From: Mycoplasma haemofelis str. Langford 1
GTDB taxonomy: Bacteria; Bacillota_I; Bacilli_A; Mycoplasmatales; Mycoplasmoidaceae
NCBI RefSeq assembly: GCF_000200735.1
Contig: NC_014970.1
Span: 682,001 to 746,000 of the forward strand
Length of the DNA stretch: 64,000 nt
Reading direction: 5' to 3'
Shown piece after piece: positions 30,883 to 41,262 of this stretch. The notes beneath the pieces were generated by a model, which was given only the letters and a program-made list of their open reading frames with translations, did no database searches and was not told the origin of the DNA. The position numbers and the translations under genes were made by a program. Within the stretch, counting starts at the first letter, position 1. The number at the start of each line of letters is the position of its first letter.

Positions 30883-31512
30883 CTACTGCTTCTCTTTAGG
30901 TAAAGAATTAAAGGCTTCTTCAGTACATCACATCTTAGATTTCTCAAAATAAGAGTCAAAGCTCTCTTCTCAGTGAGACTTACCTAAAATAGTCTTGCAA
31001 TTCTCCTTCAAGGTACTTCAATTATTGTCGGGGGATCCTGAAGGGGTTGTAAGAGTTAAAGACTCTATTTGCTTATCTCCCTTTCCATTGGTAATGTAAG
31101 AAGTAGCTAACTTAGTTCACTCATTCTGGTGGGTGGTATCGGAAGTATTCAAGACCTTAAACCCTAATTTAGATAGCCTCTCAGATACTCCCTGAGGCAC
31201 CACACAATACAATTTGGCCTTTTTATAATCTACCTCAGAAGTCTTATCCTTAGAAATAAGACTCTTACAAATAGCCTTTAATTTCGTCTCATCAATATTG
31301 GAATCATTAGCACCCTTCTTTTCATTGTACTTCTCTAAAGAAGTCTTCCATTGCTCCTTATGTGAATCATTCAGTAATTCAAAACTCTCGCTTACTAACC
31401 TAGTTCCCACATTTTCCTTCTGAGAGCCAGAGAGATGAGAATATAGGCCATAAGTACCCAATCCAGTCGCGCCAGCTCCTGTAGCTAAAAAAGCTAACTT
31501 TAATGGTTCCAT
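30883..31512 (-). CDS. Family I5 membrane-anchored protein
   Basis: Encodes 209 aa: anchor MEPLKLAFLATGAGATGLGT, then NVGTRLVSESFELLNDSHKEQW, KLKAICKSLISKDKTSEVDYKKAKLYCVVP, a WTKLATSYI block, GKGDKQIESLTLTTP and terminal KSKMWCTEEAFNSL. I5 genes are always immediately upstream of a G gene (also 46852 and 56193). Zero bases separate it from the previous stop. Function unknown. Confidence 0.86.
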
Positions 31513-32121
31513 CTAACTATCGGAGTTATTCACAAACGCATGAGTGCATCATCTTGTGGCGTGAGAAATAGAATCCTCATAACCATCACTCCACGGCTTC
31601 TTCTCCACTAATTCCTTGCATTTAGTTCTTAATGACTGTCAGTCTTCTGTTGATCGAAGAACTAATCCAGGAATTTCATTCTCTTTGTATTGCCCCTTCA
31701 AGTTATCTCACTCATCTTCATCACTATCAACATCCAAGACTTTGAATGACTTGGAAGTTAATACTTGAGATACAGAATAGGGAACAACACACCACCTCTT
31801 AGCATTCTCATACTTGTCATCACTATTGAAAGCTGATGAACAAGCATCCTTTAATTCCTGTTCACTAATCTCTCTATCTCCATGATCAAATCTAATGGAG
31901 AGATTATTCTTATGTTGATTGTATGCCCCTAAAACCTCACTTCATCCATCACTCTTTTCCAAGTCCAAAGGAGAATAACCATTCTGCTTTAACTTATCTT
32001 GAACTGTACTTTTAGGAGTGGAAGGAGATCCTTCCATTCCCTTAGCTACAAATATTCCTCCACCTACAGTAGCTGCTGCAACTCCCAACCCCGAGGCGGC
32101 TTTCACTGCGGAAACCGCCAT
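31513..32121 (-). CDS. Family I4 membrane-anchored protein
   Basis: Encodes 202 aa: anchor MAVSAVKAASGLGVAAATVGG, then VQDKLKQNGYSPLDLEKSDGW, LKDACSSAFNSDDKYENAKRWCVVPYSVSQVL, DEWDNLKGQYKENEIPGL, KCKELVEKKPWSDGY and ATRWCTHAF. A single paralog lies at 57395. Both precede or lie one gene away from I5. The ATG overlaps the previous TAA. Function unknown. Confidence 0.86.
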
Positions 32122-32753
32122 TATTGTTTAACTAACTTGTCAGCCTCCTGTCTAGTGCATCAGGACTTAAGGTTATTAAATAAAGTATCAAAATCCGATT
32201 CAACAGTCTCCTTCTCGGAAATCTCCTTGCACTTAGTTCTTAAAGCTTTTCACTTATCAGGTTCAGAAAAAGTCAATCCAGCAATGGCATTACTTCCTAG
32301 CTTTTCATAAGAAGTTTGCAACTTCTCCCAATGATCCTTATCTTCATCTCCAGTTCCTTTTACATTCAATAGAGTTAAGGCATTAGCAGTCAAATGGGTC
32401 TCTAAAGTCTTAACTACAGTACACCATCTTCTAGCTTTAGAGTAGTTCTGAGAAGTAGAGCTATCCTCCGATAGAGCCTTACCACATGAGGACTTTAAGC
32501 TCTCTACAGCAGCCTCAACATTAACATCATCAAACCTAGCTCCCGCTTCACCCTTCTTACCGTTGTACTTAGTAAGCATAGCTGATCACTCTTGTTCGGA
32601 AGAGATAAGAACAAACTTCTCTTCCCTCAACTTGTCAGCCACACTCTTGACCTTCTTAACTGGTGTAGATCCAATATTCTTAGCCAAAGCAACAGTGCCT
32701 GCTACTCCGCCCACAGAGGCTGCGGATACCGCACCCATCTTCACTAAATTCAT
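32121..32753 (-). CDS. Family I3 membrane-anchored protein
   Basis: Encodes 210 aa: anchor MNLVKMGAVSAASVGGVAGT, then KKVKSVADKLREEKFVLISSE, LKSSCGKALSEDSSTSQNYSKARRWCTVVKTL, HLTANALTLLNVKG, KCKEISEKETVESDFDTLFNNLKSWCTRQEADKL. The C-terminal 30 residues are almost the same in the only paralog at 57994. Coupled by TAATG overlaps on both sides. Function unknown. Confidence 0.86.
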
Positions 32754-33358
32754 TACCCCTTATCAGAACACCATTCAGATACCTTACCTAGATAGTATTC
32801 ATATTCATCATCTCATCTATCCTTGTCCAAATGCTTCTTACATTCATCCCTTAATTTCTTTCACGTATCGGTTGTGGATGAAGCATCCACCTTGAAATTC
32901 TTAATGTCACTATTTCCACCATCACGATACTTCCCCTCTAGTTTGGCTCACTTACTCTTATCTCCAGTATCATCATCCTCTCCGTCAGTCTTTAGAAGGG
33001 TAATATTTAAGTCTCCTAACCTCTCCCGAATGCTTCTGGGAGTAGTACATCAAAGCTTTACTTTTGAATACAGGTCATCACTTGTTTCCTTATCAAGAGA
33101 TGACTCACAATCTCTCTTGAGATTCTCTAAGGATATTGTTTCTGTGCTGGTTGTAAACCTCTTGGTTGGAGTATTCTTTACTTCGTTATACTTCGCTAAG
33201 ACTTTGTCTCAATTAGTGGAATCTCCTGCTTGCAGTGGGGTGTACTTATCTCTTATGGTGGTAACAGGTTTAGGATTGGGGGATGCCAAATAAATACCTC
33301 CCCCAACTGCACCAGCAGTACCTAGTGCCCCCAGCAAATAAAGATTATTAGAAGCCAT
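32753..33358 (-). CDS. Family I2 membrane-anchored protein
   Basis: Encodes 201 aa: anchor MASNNLYLLGALGTAGAVGG, then TTIRDKYTPL, NWDKVLAKYNEVK, LKRDCESSLDKETSDDLYSKVKLWCTTPRSIRERL, ITLLKTDGEDD, LRDECKKHLDKDRWDDEYEYYLGKVSEWCSDKG. Paralog at 58635. The LYSKVKLWCT block is shared with I1, so I1 and I2 probably split from one gene. Function unknown. Confidence 0.86.
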
Positions 33359-34002
33359 TAAGCTACAGCTCCTCCTGCTCCAGAAGTTCCACTCTTAGTA
33401 CAGAAAGTATCGAAGTTAGGTATAGAGCCTTCAAATATATCTGTAGCTATCTCTTTGCACTTCCCAAGCATGGCAGACTTTCAATTATTAGCACTCGCAC
33501 TACTTCCTTTAGCATCAAATATCGCTTTAAATCCTTCATACAAATTGTCTCTGGAGGATGAATTGAAAGCACTCCAATGAGTGTCAAGATCAGTATCAGC
33601 ACTAACTAACACCTTTCCGGAAGCTATCTTATCTCCGTTATTGAAAGAACAGAAGCTCTTGAAATCTTGAAAGTCATCTTTACTATCTGCCGGCTTAGAA
33701 TAAATCTCCTCACACCCCTTCTTCAAAGAATCCTTAGCGTCATTTTCCTTTGTTCCCTTCTCTGATTTAGCTTTCACTAAATGGGCATTCTTGGGAGTGG
33801 AAGAAGATCCCGCTAGAGAATTCAACTTAGTTGTCCAAATAGCATCATCTGATTTTGTATCCAATAAAGCCTTACTGTACTTATCTCTAAAGGTAACTTT
33901 AGGAGCTTCTGGGGTCTTCTTAAGTAAGTGAGCTCCAGCTGCCCCAATACCAGCACCACCAACTCCTAAAGTGCCTAAGGAGAGAGCTAAAGATTTACTC
34001 AT
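33358..34002 (-). CDS. Family H1 membrane-anchored protein
   Basis: Encodes 214 aa: anchor MSKSLALSLGTLGVGGAGIG, then KVTFRDKYSKALLDTKSDDAIW, LKKGCEEIYSKPADSKDDFQDFKSFCSFNNGDKIASGKV, KCKEIATDIFEGSIPNFDTFCTKSG and an Ala/Gly tail. The start ATGAGTAA contains the stop of the preceding I1 gene (8-nt overlap). Paralogs at 36697 and 59252. Function unknown. Confidence 0.87.
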
Positions 34003-34600
34003 GAGAAGAACATCAAACCTTTACCTTCTCCAAGAAGTAGTCATAATCAGCATCCCATTTATCTTTAGCAGCATATCCCTTGCATGCAGTCTGTAACTGT
34101 TGTCAAGCATTTTCTCCTTCTAGTGTAGATATCGTAAGTTCCTTTATCTTTTGTTGTTCGGTTGCATCCTTATATTTACCCTTCAGAGTATTTCACGTAT
34201 CCTTATCATCTTGTCCTTCCATCTTAAGGGTGCGAATCCCTAAGTCCTCTAACCTCTGTTGTACAGTCCTAGGAACAGTACATCACAACTTGGCCTTCTC
34301 ATAAAGAGCATCATCACCAGAAGCCAAAGCACTCTTACACTTCTGCTTTAAGGATTGATCAGTTGCAGTCCCAATAAGATCTGAGAATTTCTTATTGGCG
34401 GCAGTATTCGTGTGGTTATATTTCTCAACAACAGTGGCTCAATTGCCATCTGAAGAATCCATAATCAAGTACTTCTCCCCACTTAATTTACTCTCAAGAG
34501 TTGGAGTGGGAGTCTTAGAAATGGAGTTATGAATTAAATAAGCTCCACCTCCGGCAGCACCTACCGCCCCAGCTCCTCCCAGCATATATAGATGATTCAT
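33995..34600 (-). CDS. Family I1 membrane-anchored protein
   Basis: Encodes 201 aa: anchor MNHLYMLGGAGAVGAAGGGA, then YLIHNSISKTPTPTLESKL, LKQKCKSALASGDDALYEKAKLWCTVPRTVQQRLEDLGI, WNTLKGKYKDA, LQTACKGYAAKDKWDADYDYFLEKVKVWCSSHE. Paralogs at 37358, 48086 and 59874, each just upstream of an H1-type gene. Function unknown. Confidence 0.87.
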
Positions 34601-34608
34601 AGTAGAGC

Positions 34609-35205
34609 TTACTTAGTGCAGAACTCTTTGAAGTTGGGAATCTCACCCTCAAAGATCTCCGAAGCTAACTTCTTACACTCGGATAACATGGCTGCTTGTC
34701 ATGTAGTATCCGAAGAGGTGGGTTTCTCTATATCCTTAAATCCCTTCTGCAGCTGATCAGCGCTCTTGCCATTAAAAGCATCTTTCTTATTAGTGAAATC
34801 CCCATTGTCGGTAACTACCGACTTTGAGGCCTCAATCTTGTCCCCATTATTAAAAGAACAGTAATTCTTAAAGTCATCAAAGAATTCACTGTCTATAGGT
34901 TTATTGTGAATTTCAGAACATCCCTTCTTTAAGGATGCTTTTGCATCAGCGTCCTTATTGGCCGTCTTATGCTTCTTAGCCTCTAATAAGTCTGGATGTT
35001 TAGGAGTTGCGGCATCCCCATTTAAAGAGGTTAACTTCTTAGTAAGGGTAGCATCATCATTTAAAAAGCCATCAACCGCCAAAGAGTACTTAGATTTGAA
35101 GCTTTCCTTAGGATCATTAGAAATATGCTTCCATCCTAAATAACCTGCTCCGGAAGCTCCTGCCAACCCAGCAAAACCCAGTCCTAACTTAGGAAGAAGA
35201 GACAT
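34609..35205 (-). CDS. Family H2 membrane-anchored protein
   Basis: Encodes 198 aa: anchor MSLLPKLGLGFAGLAGASGA, then PKESFKSKYSLAVDGFL, LKKGCSEIHNKPIDSEFFDDFKNYCSFNNGDKIEASKSV, LQKGFKDIEKP and the tail ECKKLASEIFEGEIPNFKEFCTK. H2 is the H subtype with the best-conserved anchor (LGLGFAGLAG) across its four copies (37994, 48709, 60500). Function unknown. Confidence 0.87.
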
Positions 35206-35861
35206 TAGCTAGTCTTACAATACAATTCTTGATTCTTAAACTCCAAAGAGTCGGTTCCCATAAATGGTTCTTTCCTTATGGAATCGCATCACTTTTTAAG
35301 AGATTCCCTATGTTCTTGACTTAAAGCACTTCCAGTAGATAAAGTGGCTTTCAATTGAGCCAAGACATCCACCAATCCTCCTTGCTTCTCCATATCATGA
35401 GACTTTAGGGAATTAAGTGGTGTGTCTCATTTGTTATTATCCGAATCGGAAGTATTTCCATCATTCCAAGACTTCTTGGAATCACTAGCTTCTTCGTTAG
35501 TCTTAGAGCAGAAGGTCTTGAAATCTCCCTCATATTCAGAGTTCTCAAAGGGAGATTCATAAATAGCTTTACATCCCTCTCTCATTAATCTCCTGGCCTC
35601 CGTCTCATCAGCAGAAGATCCCTTATTCGCTTCCTCCGAAGCTTTCACCAGTGAAGGATGCTTCTTTGGAAAATGGGTTTTCAAGGCGGAATACTTACTG
35701 TCTCATGAGGTATCATTCTTGGAAGTATCTAGAAGAGCGTGCTTGTACTTATCGGCAAACGTAATTGCTTTCGGCTCCCAAGGCTTAAAAGCCAATAAAC
35801 CTCCTACACCGGATCCTGCGACCCCTAATCCACCTAAGGATAGAGCTAACGATTTACTCAT
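35205..35861 (-). CDS. Family H3 membrane-anchored protein
   Basis: Encodes 218 aa: anchor MSKSLALSLGGLGVAGSGVG, then FKPWEPKAITFADKYKHALLDTSK, RLMREGCKAIYESPFENSEYEGDFKTFCSKTN, KWDTPLNSLKSHD, LKKWCDSIRKEPFMGTDSLEFKNQELYCKTS. First gene of the first leftward array, so its promoter must lie in 35862-35980, opposite the A gene start at 35981. Function unknown. Confidence 0.87.
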
Positions 35862-35980
35862 GGTAGGCTAGAAGATAAGTCACACTATCAAATCCTCAAA
35901 TCATTTCCTTATAAAAAGGACTATATTCTTCAAATGTAAATAGTTTCTTAATACCAATTGATTTTTGATACCTTCCTTAC

Positions 35981-36700
35981 ATGTCCATACTGTCCTCTAA
36001 ATTACTAAAGGTCGGCGGCTCCGTATTGACAGGGATTGGTGGAGTTATTGCTACTTTGTCTCTAGTCTCTAAGAGTGCAGAGGAGAAACCGGAGGAACGA
36101 TTAAAGACTAAAGCTCTTAATGATGAAGATCCACTTATAGAAGACTGGGAAGATCGTAACGAAAGCGAAGAAGATAAACAGGAGGAAGGGGAAGAAGGAT
36201 CCCCAGATTCAGGAGATGAAAATCAAAAACAACAAGATAACGACGGAGATCAATCCCAAGACCAAAGCGATGCAGATTCTGGACAAGACGGAGACACTGG
36301 GCAACCCACAGATTCTTCTGATGAAAAACAAAGTGGAGAAGCGACAGGTGCTTCGGGAGCAGAAGCTAGTGATGCAGGATCAACTCAAGAAGGCCAAGGC
36401 AAGGGTAATCCTTCCGAGGGTGACGAACAAACAGAAACTGGTGAACAAGAAACTGATTCAGAACCAAAAGGGGGCGAAGATAATGCTGCTTCCGGAGAGG
36501 GAGAAACTAGATCCGATAATGGTGAAGGGGGATCTTTAGGTCTTGAAAATGGTAGTGAGAGTGCTGAAAATCTAAATGTTCATGGTAATGCTTATGGAAC
36601 TAGAGATGAACGTATGACTCAACAAGATATAGAGACAGTTAAAAGTACTTACAGTTCCCTGCTAGAAATCCAAAAGCAATTGAATGCTCTTAAGGATTAA
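35981..36700 (+). CDS. Family A acidic surface-type protein
   Basis: Encodes 239 aa. Anchor MSILSSKLLKVGGSVLTGIG, acidic Gln/Asp/Gly-rich middle, tail AENLNVHGNAYGTRDERMTQQD then LLEIQKQLNALKD. It stands alone on the plus strand between two leftward arrays, and its 3' end overlaps the convergent H1 gene by 4 bp. Function unknown. Confidence 0.85.
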   Translation: MSILSSKLLKVGGSVLTGIGGVIATLSLVSKSAEEKPEERLKTKALNDEDPLIEDWEDRNESEEDKQEEGEEGSPDSGDENQKQQDNDGDQSQDQSDADSGQDGDTGQPTDSSDEKQSGEATGASGAEASDAGSTQEGQGKGNPSEGDEQTETGEQETDSEPKGGEDNAASGEGETRSDNGEGGSLGLENGSESAENLNVHGNAYGTRDERMTQQDIETVKSTYSSLLEIQKQLNALKD

Positions 36701-37365
36701 GGCCTAGATCCGGATGCCGCCGCTCCCGCATTTGCATTTTTAGTCTTGGTACAGTAAGTATTAAAGTCAGATATAGGGTCGTCAAATATATCCTTAGCTA
36801 TCTCTTTACACTTCTGAAGCATCTTAGACTTTCATTGCCCTTCAGATTCAGATTCAGAACTCCCCTTAGAGTCATATGCTTCTCTAAATCCCTTATATAA
36901 ACTATCCCTATTGGCAGCATTAAAGGTACTTCAATGACTAGCCAAGTCTGTATCAGCATCAACTAATACCTTTCCACTGTCGATCTTATCTCCATTATTT
37001 AGAGAGCAAAAGTTCTTGAAATCACTAAAGTCATCTTGTCCCTCTACAGAACGAGAATAAATCTCATAACAACCTTTCTTTAAAGCATCCTTAGCCTCTT
37101 TCTCTTTATTGCCCTTCCCCTTATCGGATTTAGCCTTTACCAAATCTGGATGTTTAGGGCTGGAAGCAGAATCGGATAAAGCAGTTAGCTTAGTAGTTCA
37201 AATAGCATCATTAATGTCATCACTCAAAAGAGCTTTAGAATACTTATCTCTAAAGGTAACTTTAGGAGCTTCTGGAGTCTTCTTAAGTAAATGAGCTCCG
37301 GCTGCCCCAATACCAGCACCCCCGACCCCTAAAGTTCCCAGAGTAAGAGCTAAAGATTTACCCAT
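36697..37365 (-). CDS. Family H1 membrane-anchored protein
   Basis: Encodes 222 aa: anchor MGKSLALTLGTLGVGGAGIG, then KVTFRDKYSKALLSDDINDAIW, LKKGCYEIYSRSVEGQDDFSDFKNFCSLNNGDKIDSGKV, LYKGFREAYDSKG, KCKEIAKDIFDDPISDFNTYCTKTK and an Ala/Gly/Ser tail. It is the terminal gene of the short second array (H3-H2-I1-H1). The start is MGK rather than MSK, but the 8-nt overlap with the I1 stop (ATGGGTAA) is kept. Confidence 0.86.
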
Positions 37366-37987
37366 TTAATTGCTTAGATGAGGAAGTGCATCAGTCAATT
37401 ACCTTCTCCAAGTAATAGTCATAATCAGCATTTCATCTATCTTTAGAAAGGTGATTATTGCACTCAGTTCTTAATGATTGTCAATCTGCATCTCCTGAAG
37501 AGGTTGAAAGATTAAAGTTCTTTATTTTCTGATCTTCAGAGGCTGCCTTATATTTCTCTTTAAGCGCATTCCACTTAGTCTTATCTCCTTCCTCATTTTC
37601 TCCAGTCATCTTGAGAGCATGAATACCTAAATCCCCTAATCTCTGCTGAACGGTCTTGGGAACAGTACACCATATCTTTACTGCCTCATAAAGAGAATCA
37701 TCACTTGAAGCAAGAGCACTACTACACTTCTCTTTAAGAGTCTGATCAGTTACAGTCCCAGAAAGATCTGAAAATTTCTTATTAGGAAGAACGCCATTAT
37801 CGTTGTACTTCCCCAATACAACAGCCCAATTGCTATCAGAAGACTCCATAACAAAGTAACTCTCGCCTTCCAATTTGCTTCTCAGAGTAGGCTCAACAGT
37901 CTTAGAAACGGAGTTATGAATCAAATAAGCCCCACCTCCGGCAGCACCTAAAGCTCCCAGCCCTGTGAGTGTATATAGGTGATTAAT
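37358..37987 (-). CDS. Family I1 protein with non-canonical ATT start
   Basis: Encodes 209 aa if started at ATT (37985-37987), aligned with the ATG of the other I1 genes (xNHLYxLxGxGALGAAGGGA). No ATG, GTG or TTG is in frame between the upstream stop at 37994 and that point; the next in-frame candidate is a TTG at Leu 22 (37924), inside the hydrophobic anchor. Otherwise intact: YEAVKIWCTVPKTVQQRLGDLGI, KDRWNADYDYYLEKVIDWCTSS. It may be translated poorly or not at all. The terminal 8 nt overlap the H1 start. Confidence 0.75.
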
Positions 37988-37993
37988 AATTAA

Positions 37994-38599
37994 CTATCCC
38001 TTAACGCAGAACTCCTTGAAATTGGGAATCTCACCCTCGAAGATCTCTGTAGCTAACTTCTTACATTCAGTCAGCATAGAATTCTGTCAATTGGTATCTG
38101 CAGGGCTTCCTGCTGGCTTAGCTATACCCTTGAATCCTTTCTGTAACTGATCCAGATTCTTATTGCTAAAAGCCTGTTGCTTACTAGCCACATCTCCTGA
38201 AGCAGCTACAAGAGTCTTATTTCCTTCAATCTTGTCTTCATTATTAAAAGAGCAATAATTCTTAAAGTCTTCAAAGAATCCACTGTCTATTGGCTTATTG
38301 TGAATATCTTCACAACCCTTCTTAAGGGAAGCAGTTGCATCAGTGACCTTACTCTCCCCTTTAAGCTTCTTAGCATTAACTAGGTCTGGGTGTTTGGGGC
38401 TGGAAGAATCACCTCCCAAGGAATTTAACTTCTTAGTTAGAGTAGCATCATTACTCAGGAAGTCCTTAACAGCTAAAGCATACTTAGATTTGAAGCTCTC
38501 CTTAGGGTTCTTAGAGAACTGCTGAAAACCTAAATAACCAGCACCTGATACTCCTGTCAGCCCAGCAAAGCCCAATCCTACTTTAGATAGAGGAGACAT
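37994..38599 (-). CDS. Family H2 membrane-anchored protein
   Basis: Encodes 201 aa: anchor MSPLSKVGLGFAGLTGVSGA, then PKESFKSKYALAVKDFL, LKKGCEDIHNKPIDSGFFEDFKNYCSFNNEDKIEGNKT, LQKGFKGIAKP, ECKKLATEIFEGEIPNFKEFCVKG. The ATG overlaps the TAA of the H3 gene. Six bases separate its stop from the ATT of the I1 gene. Function unknown. Confidence 0.87.
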
Positions 38600-39240
38600 T
38601 AGTTAGACTTGCAGAAGCTTTCTTGATTTTGAAACTCAAGAGAGTCGGTGCCCATAAATGGTTCCTTCTTTATCTCATCACACCAATTCTTAATAGCCTC
38701 TCTGTGATTCTTATTCAGAGGAGTTTCTTTAGATAAAGTAGTCTTTAATTTAGAAAGGACATCCACTAATCCTCCTTCATGAGACTTTAAGGAGTTAAGC
38801 GGAGTATCCCATTTATTGCTAGATGTATCGGCGGGATTTCCACTATTCCAATTCTGATTGGAACTAGCTTCAGAATTAGTCTTGGAACAGTAGTTCTTGA
38901 AGTCACTTATGTACTTTGAATTCTCAAAGACAGACTCATAGATCTCCTTACACCCTTCTCTCATAAGCCTCTTAGCCTCAACTTCATTGGGGGAAGATTG
39001 CTTAGTTGCTTCCGCGTGAGCCTGAACTAACTTAGGATGCTTCTTCTCTGTATTGGTTTTTAAAGCAGTATATTTACTATCTCATGAAGAATCGTGCTTG
39101 GATGTATCTAGAAGAGCATGCCTATACTTGTCAGCAAAAGTAACTTCCTTAGATTCTCAAGGCTTAAGAAGAAACATACCTCCTCCGGCAGCTGTAGCAG
39201 CCCCCAATCCACCTAAGGATAAAGTCAAAGTTTTACTCAT
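38599..39240 (-). CDS. Family H3 membrane-anchored protein
   Basis: Encodes 213 aa: anchor MSKTLTLSLGGLGAATAAGG, then LKPWESKEVTFADKYRHALLDTSK, RLMREGCKEIYESVFENSKYISDFKNYCSKTN, KWDTPLNSLKSHE, IKNWCDEIKKEPFMGTDSLEFQNQESFCKSN. First gene of the second array. The segment around EPFMGTDSLEF is nearly the same as in the H3 gene at 35205. Function unknown. Confidence 0.87.
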
Positions 39241-39351
39241 ACTGGGGAGAAAAAATAACCTTAGCCCTTAGATAATAAAACCATTTCTTACCAATAACCA
39301 CTTACGAAAAGACAAAGGAGTTTGTTGAGGGGATCTTAGTTAACTATCACT

Positions 39352-40022
39352 GTGCCTATACTTCCCCCCAAACTACTAAAGACTGGCGGCCCTATATTAA
39401 CTGGTATTGGAGGGGTAATCGCTACTTCGTCTCTAGTCTCTAGTCTCTAGTCTCTAAGAGCGCAGAGGAAAAGCCAGAAGAACGATTAAAGACTAAGTCT
39501 CTTAATGATGAGGATCCACTTATAGAGGAATGAAAAGATCGTAACGAGAGCGAAGAGGAAAGCCAATCAGAAGAAGAGGGTGGTGATCCCTCATCAGGAG
39601 ATCAACAGCAACAAAAACAGCAGGCTTCTGAGGGATCTGATTCCAAAGCCGAGGGAGATCAGAGTGAACAAAAAGGAGCGGAAGGCACAGGCCAATCTGA
39701 TGCTGCTCCGCCTCCTGCTGGAGATAGTGATTCGAATGCTGGGGCAGGGGAAGAAAAAGGAGATTCTTCTGATGCGGGAGGCGGTTCTGATGATCAAGGA
39801 ACAGAACAACCAGAAGGGGATGGTTCTGTTAGTGGTTCACAAGATGGAGATGAGGGTTCTACAGGAGTTACTGCTGATGGAACCACAAATGCAGAGCATG
39901 ATAATGCTTTAGGTAACGCTTATGGGACTCTGGATAGAGCTATGACTAAAGAAGAAACAGAACAGTTAGTAAGTATGAAAGGAACTTTGGAAGATATAGC
40001 TAAGAAGTTATCGGCTCTCTAA
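39352..40022 (+). pseudogene. Family A gene frameshifted by a 7-bp tandem repeat
   Basis: A GTG at 39352 opens a recognisable A anchor (PKLLKTGGPILTGIG, VIATSSLVS), but two extra copies of TCTCTAG (39430-39450) add 14 bp and bring TAG in frame at 39448-39450. The rest of the A protein is intact in the new frame (KSAEEKPEERLKTKSLNDED, acidic middle, AEHDNALGNAYGTLDRAMTKEE) to TAA at 40020-40022. The normal A sequence at this site has two units (TCTCTAG TCTCTAA). Loss of two units, or a further change restoring frame, would give a product of about 218 aa. The start is also atypical (GTG, PILPP). Confidence 0.82.
39430..39457. repeat. Tandem 7-bp repeat inside an A gene
   Basis: Three exact TCTCTAG units followed by TCTCTAA. 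Other A genes (for example near 23020, 25945 and 36060) carry only one TCTCTAG plus TCTCTAA at this site, so two units were gained here. Confidence 0.9.
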
Positions 40023-40052
40023 TTAACTAAAACTTTTCCACATTCCATAACT

Positions 40053-40070
40053 ACGAAAAAGACGAAAAAC
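40053..40070 (+). promoter_or_regulatory. Family J upstream element, copy 2
   Basis: ACGAAAAAGACGAAAAAC, identical to copy 1, ends 22 bp before the ATG at 40093. It is followed by AGACTTACAT, while copies 3 and 4 continue AGATCTACA, so conservation extends a few bases past the core. Confidence 0.65.
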
Positions 40071-40092
40071 AGACTTACATACCCCTTCCTCC

Positions 40093-40536
40093 ATGTCAGT
40101 TAAGAAAGTAGTGTTTGGAATAAGTGGATTATCAGCAACTTCGGTAGGGATTTGGTTTTGATCAAGTGGGGAAAGGGAAAGAAGGCATTACGATACTAAG
40201 ATGACTCAATTCCGCAAAACAGTTCAAAAGGTAAATGAACTACTAACCAATCAGAGTGCTAAGTTACAAGACCCTGAGCATGGATTCTGAACTTGAAGCT
40301 ACAATAGCTATCGCTCCGGAGGTTGAACAGACAAGAATGTAGCATCCATGCCTTCAGAAGCTCGACAAAGCAAAGAGGGAATGAGGGACTTTTGTTTCAA
40401 ACAAGTAGAGGATAATGTGAATGATTTGCAGGAAGGTAATGGCGTTCTTAGCTCTCTGAGTTCTGATGACTTTGATTCAGGAAAAGAATTCTGGGGGTAT
40501 TGTCTAGATTCAACCCAATCACCGAAGGCAAGCTAA
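40093..40536 (+). CDS. Family J small membrane-anchored protein
   Basis: Encodes 147 aa: anchor MSVKKVVFGISGLSATSVGI, then TQFRKTVQKVNELL, QDPEHGFWTWSYN, EARQSKEGMRDFCFKQVEDN, LSSDDFDSGKEFWGYCLDS. TGA-encoded Trp occurs in the FWTWSYN block. Seven bases separate it from the A gene at 40544, so the J-A pair is probably one transcript driven from the upstream element. Function unknown. Confidence 0.85.
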
Positions 40537-40543
40537 CTTTGTC

Positions 40544-41257
40544 ATGGCAATTCCATCTGCTAAGCTGCTAAAGATAGGGGGGTCTATACTGACCGGAATA
40601 GGAGGTGTTATTGCCACTTCCTCTTTAGTTTCTAAGAATGCCGATGAGAAACCTGAAGAGAAATTAAAGACAGCAGCTTTGCAGGATGAAGAACCAACTA
40701 TAGATCCTTATAAAGACCAAAACGAGAGTGAACAACAGGAAGAAAAGCAAAATGAGGATGAAGGGGGGCCAGAAGCGAGTGTTGATGATCAGAAATCTGA
40801 ACCTTCAGGTGAGAGTACTCCTTCTGGAGACAGTCAAGCAGAAGCTCAAAGCCAAGGATCAGAAGGAGATGGACAGCAGAAAGAACCTTCCTCTTCCGGA
40901 AATGATGGTGGAGGACAAAACGATCAGCAAGCAGTAAGTGATTCAGAACAGGAACCTGACGGTCAAGATGAATCTCAACAAGGGACTGATAGCTCTCAGA
41001 AAGGAGACTTGAAAGACCAAGATGGTGAACAATCGGATCAGGATGCGGGAGATACTGGGGGCGATGCAGATGGAAGTAGTGAAACGTCTGGGGGAGTTAC
41101 TACCGAAGGTTCTGAGACTGCAGATCATAACAACGCCATGGGTACTGCTTATGGGAATATAGATAGAGCTATGACCAAGACAGAAAGGGAGCAGTTAATA
41201 GGGGTTAAAGACACTTTGGAAGATATGGTCAAAAGGCTATCAGCCATATCTTCCTAG
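40544..41257 (+). CDS. Family A acidic surface-type protein
   Basis: Encodes 237 aa. Anchor MAIPSAKLLKIGGSILTGIG, with Asn-Ala-Asp instead of Ser-Ala-Glu in VSKNADEK. The middle is Gln/Ser/Asp/Gly-rich; tail ADHNNAMGTAYGNIDRAMTKTE, with Asn in place of Thr after YG. The tail resembles that of the frameshifted A gene at 39352 (LDRAMTKEE), suggesting recent exchange between these neighbours. Function unknown. Confidence 0.85.
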   Translation: MAIPSAKLLKIGGSILTGIGGVIATSSLVSKNADEKPEEKLKTAALQDEEPTIDPYKDQNESEQQEEKQNEDEGGPEASVDDQKSEPSGESTPSGDSQAEAQSQGSEGDGQQKEPSSSGNDGGGQNDQQAVSDSEQEPDGQDESQQGTDSSQKGDLKDQDGEQSDQDAGDTGGDADGSSETSGGVTTEGSETADHNNAMGTAYGNIDRAMTKTEREQLIGVKDTLEDMVKRLSAISS

Positions 41258-41262
41258 TATTT

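Noticed and set aside
32823-33293. 156-codon plus-strand frame
   Set aside because: It is antisense to the I2 gene at 32753-33358 and has no counterpart opposite the I2 paralog at 58635.
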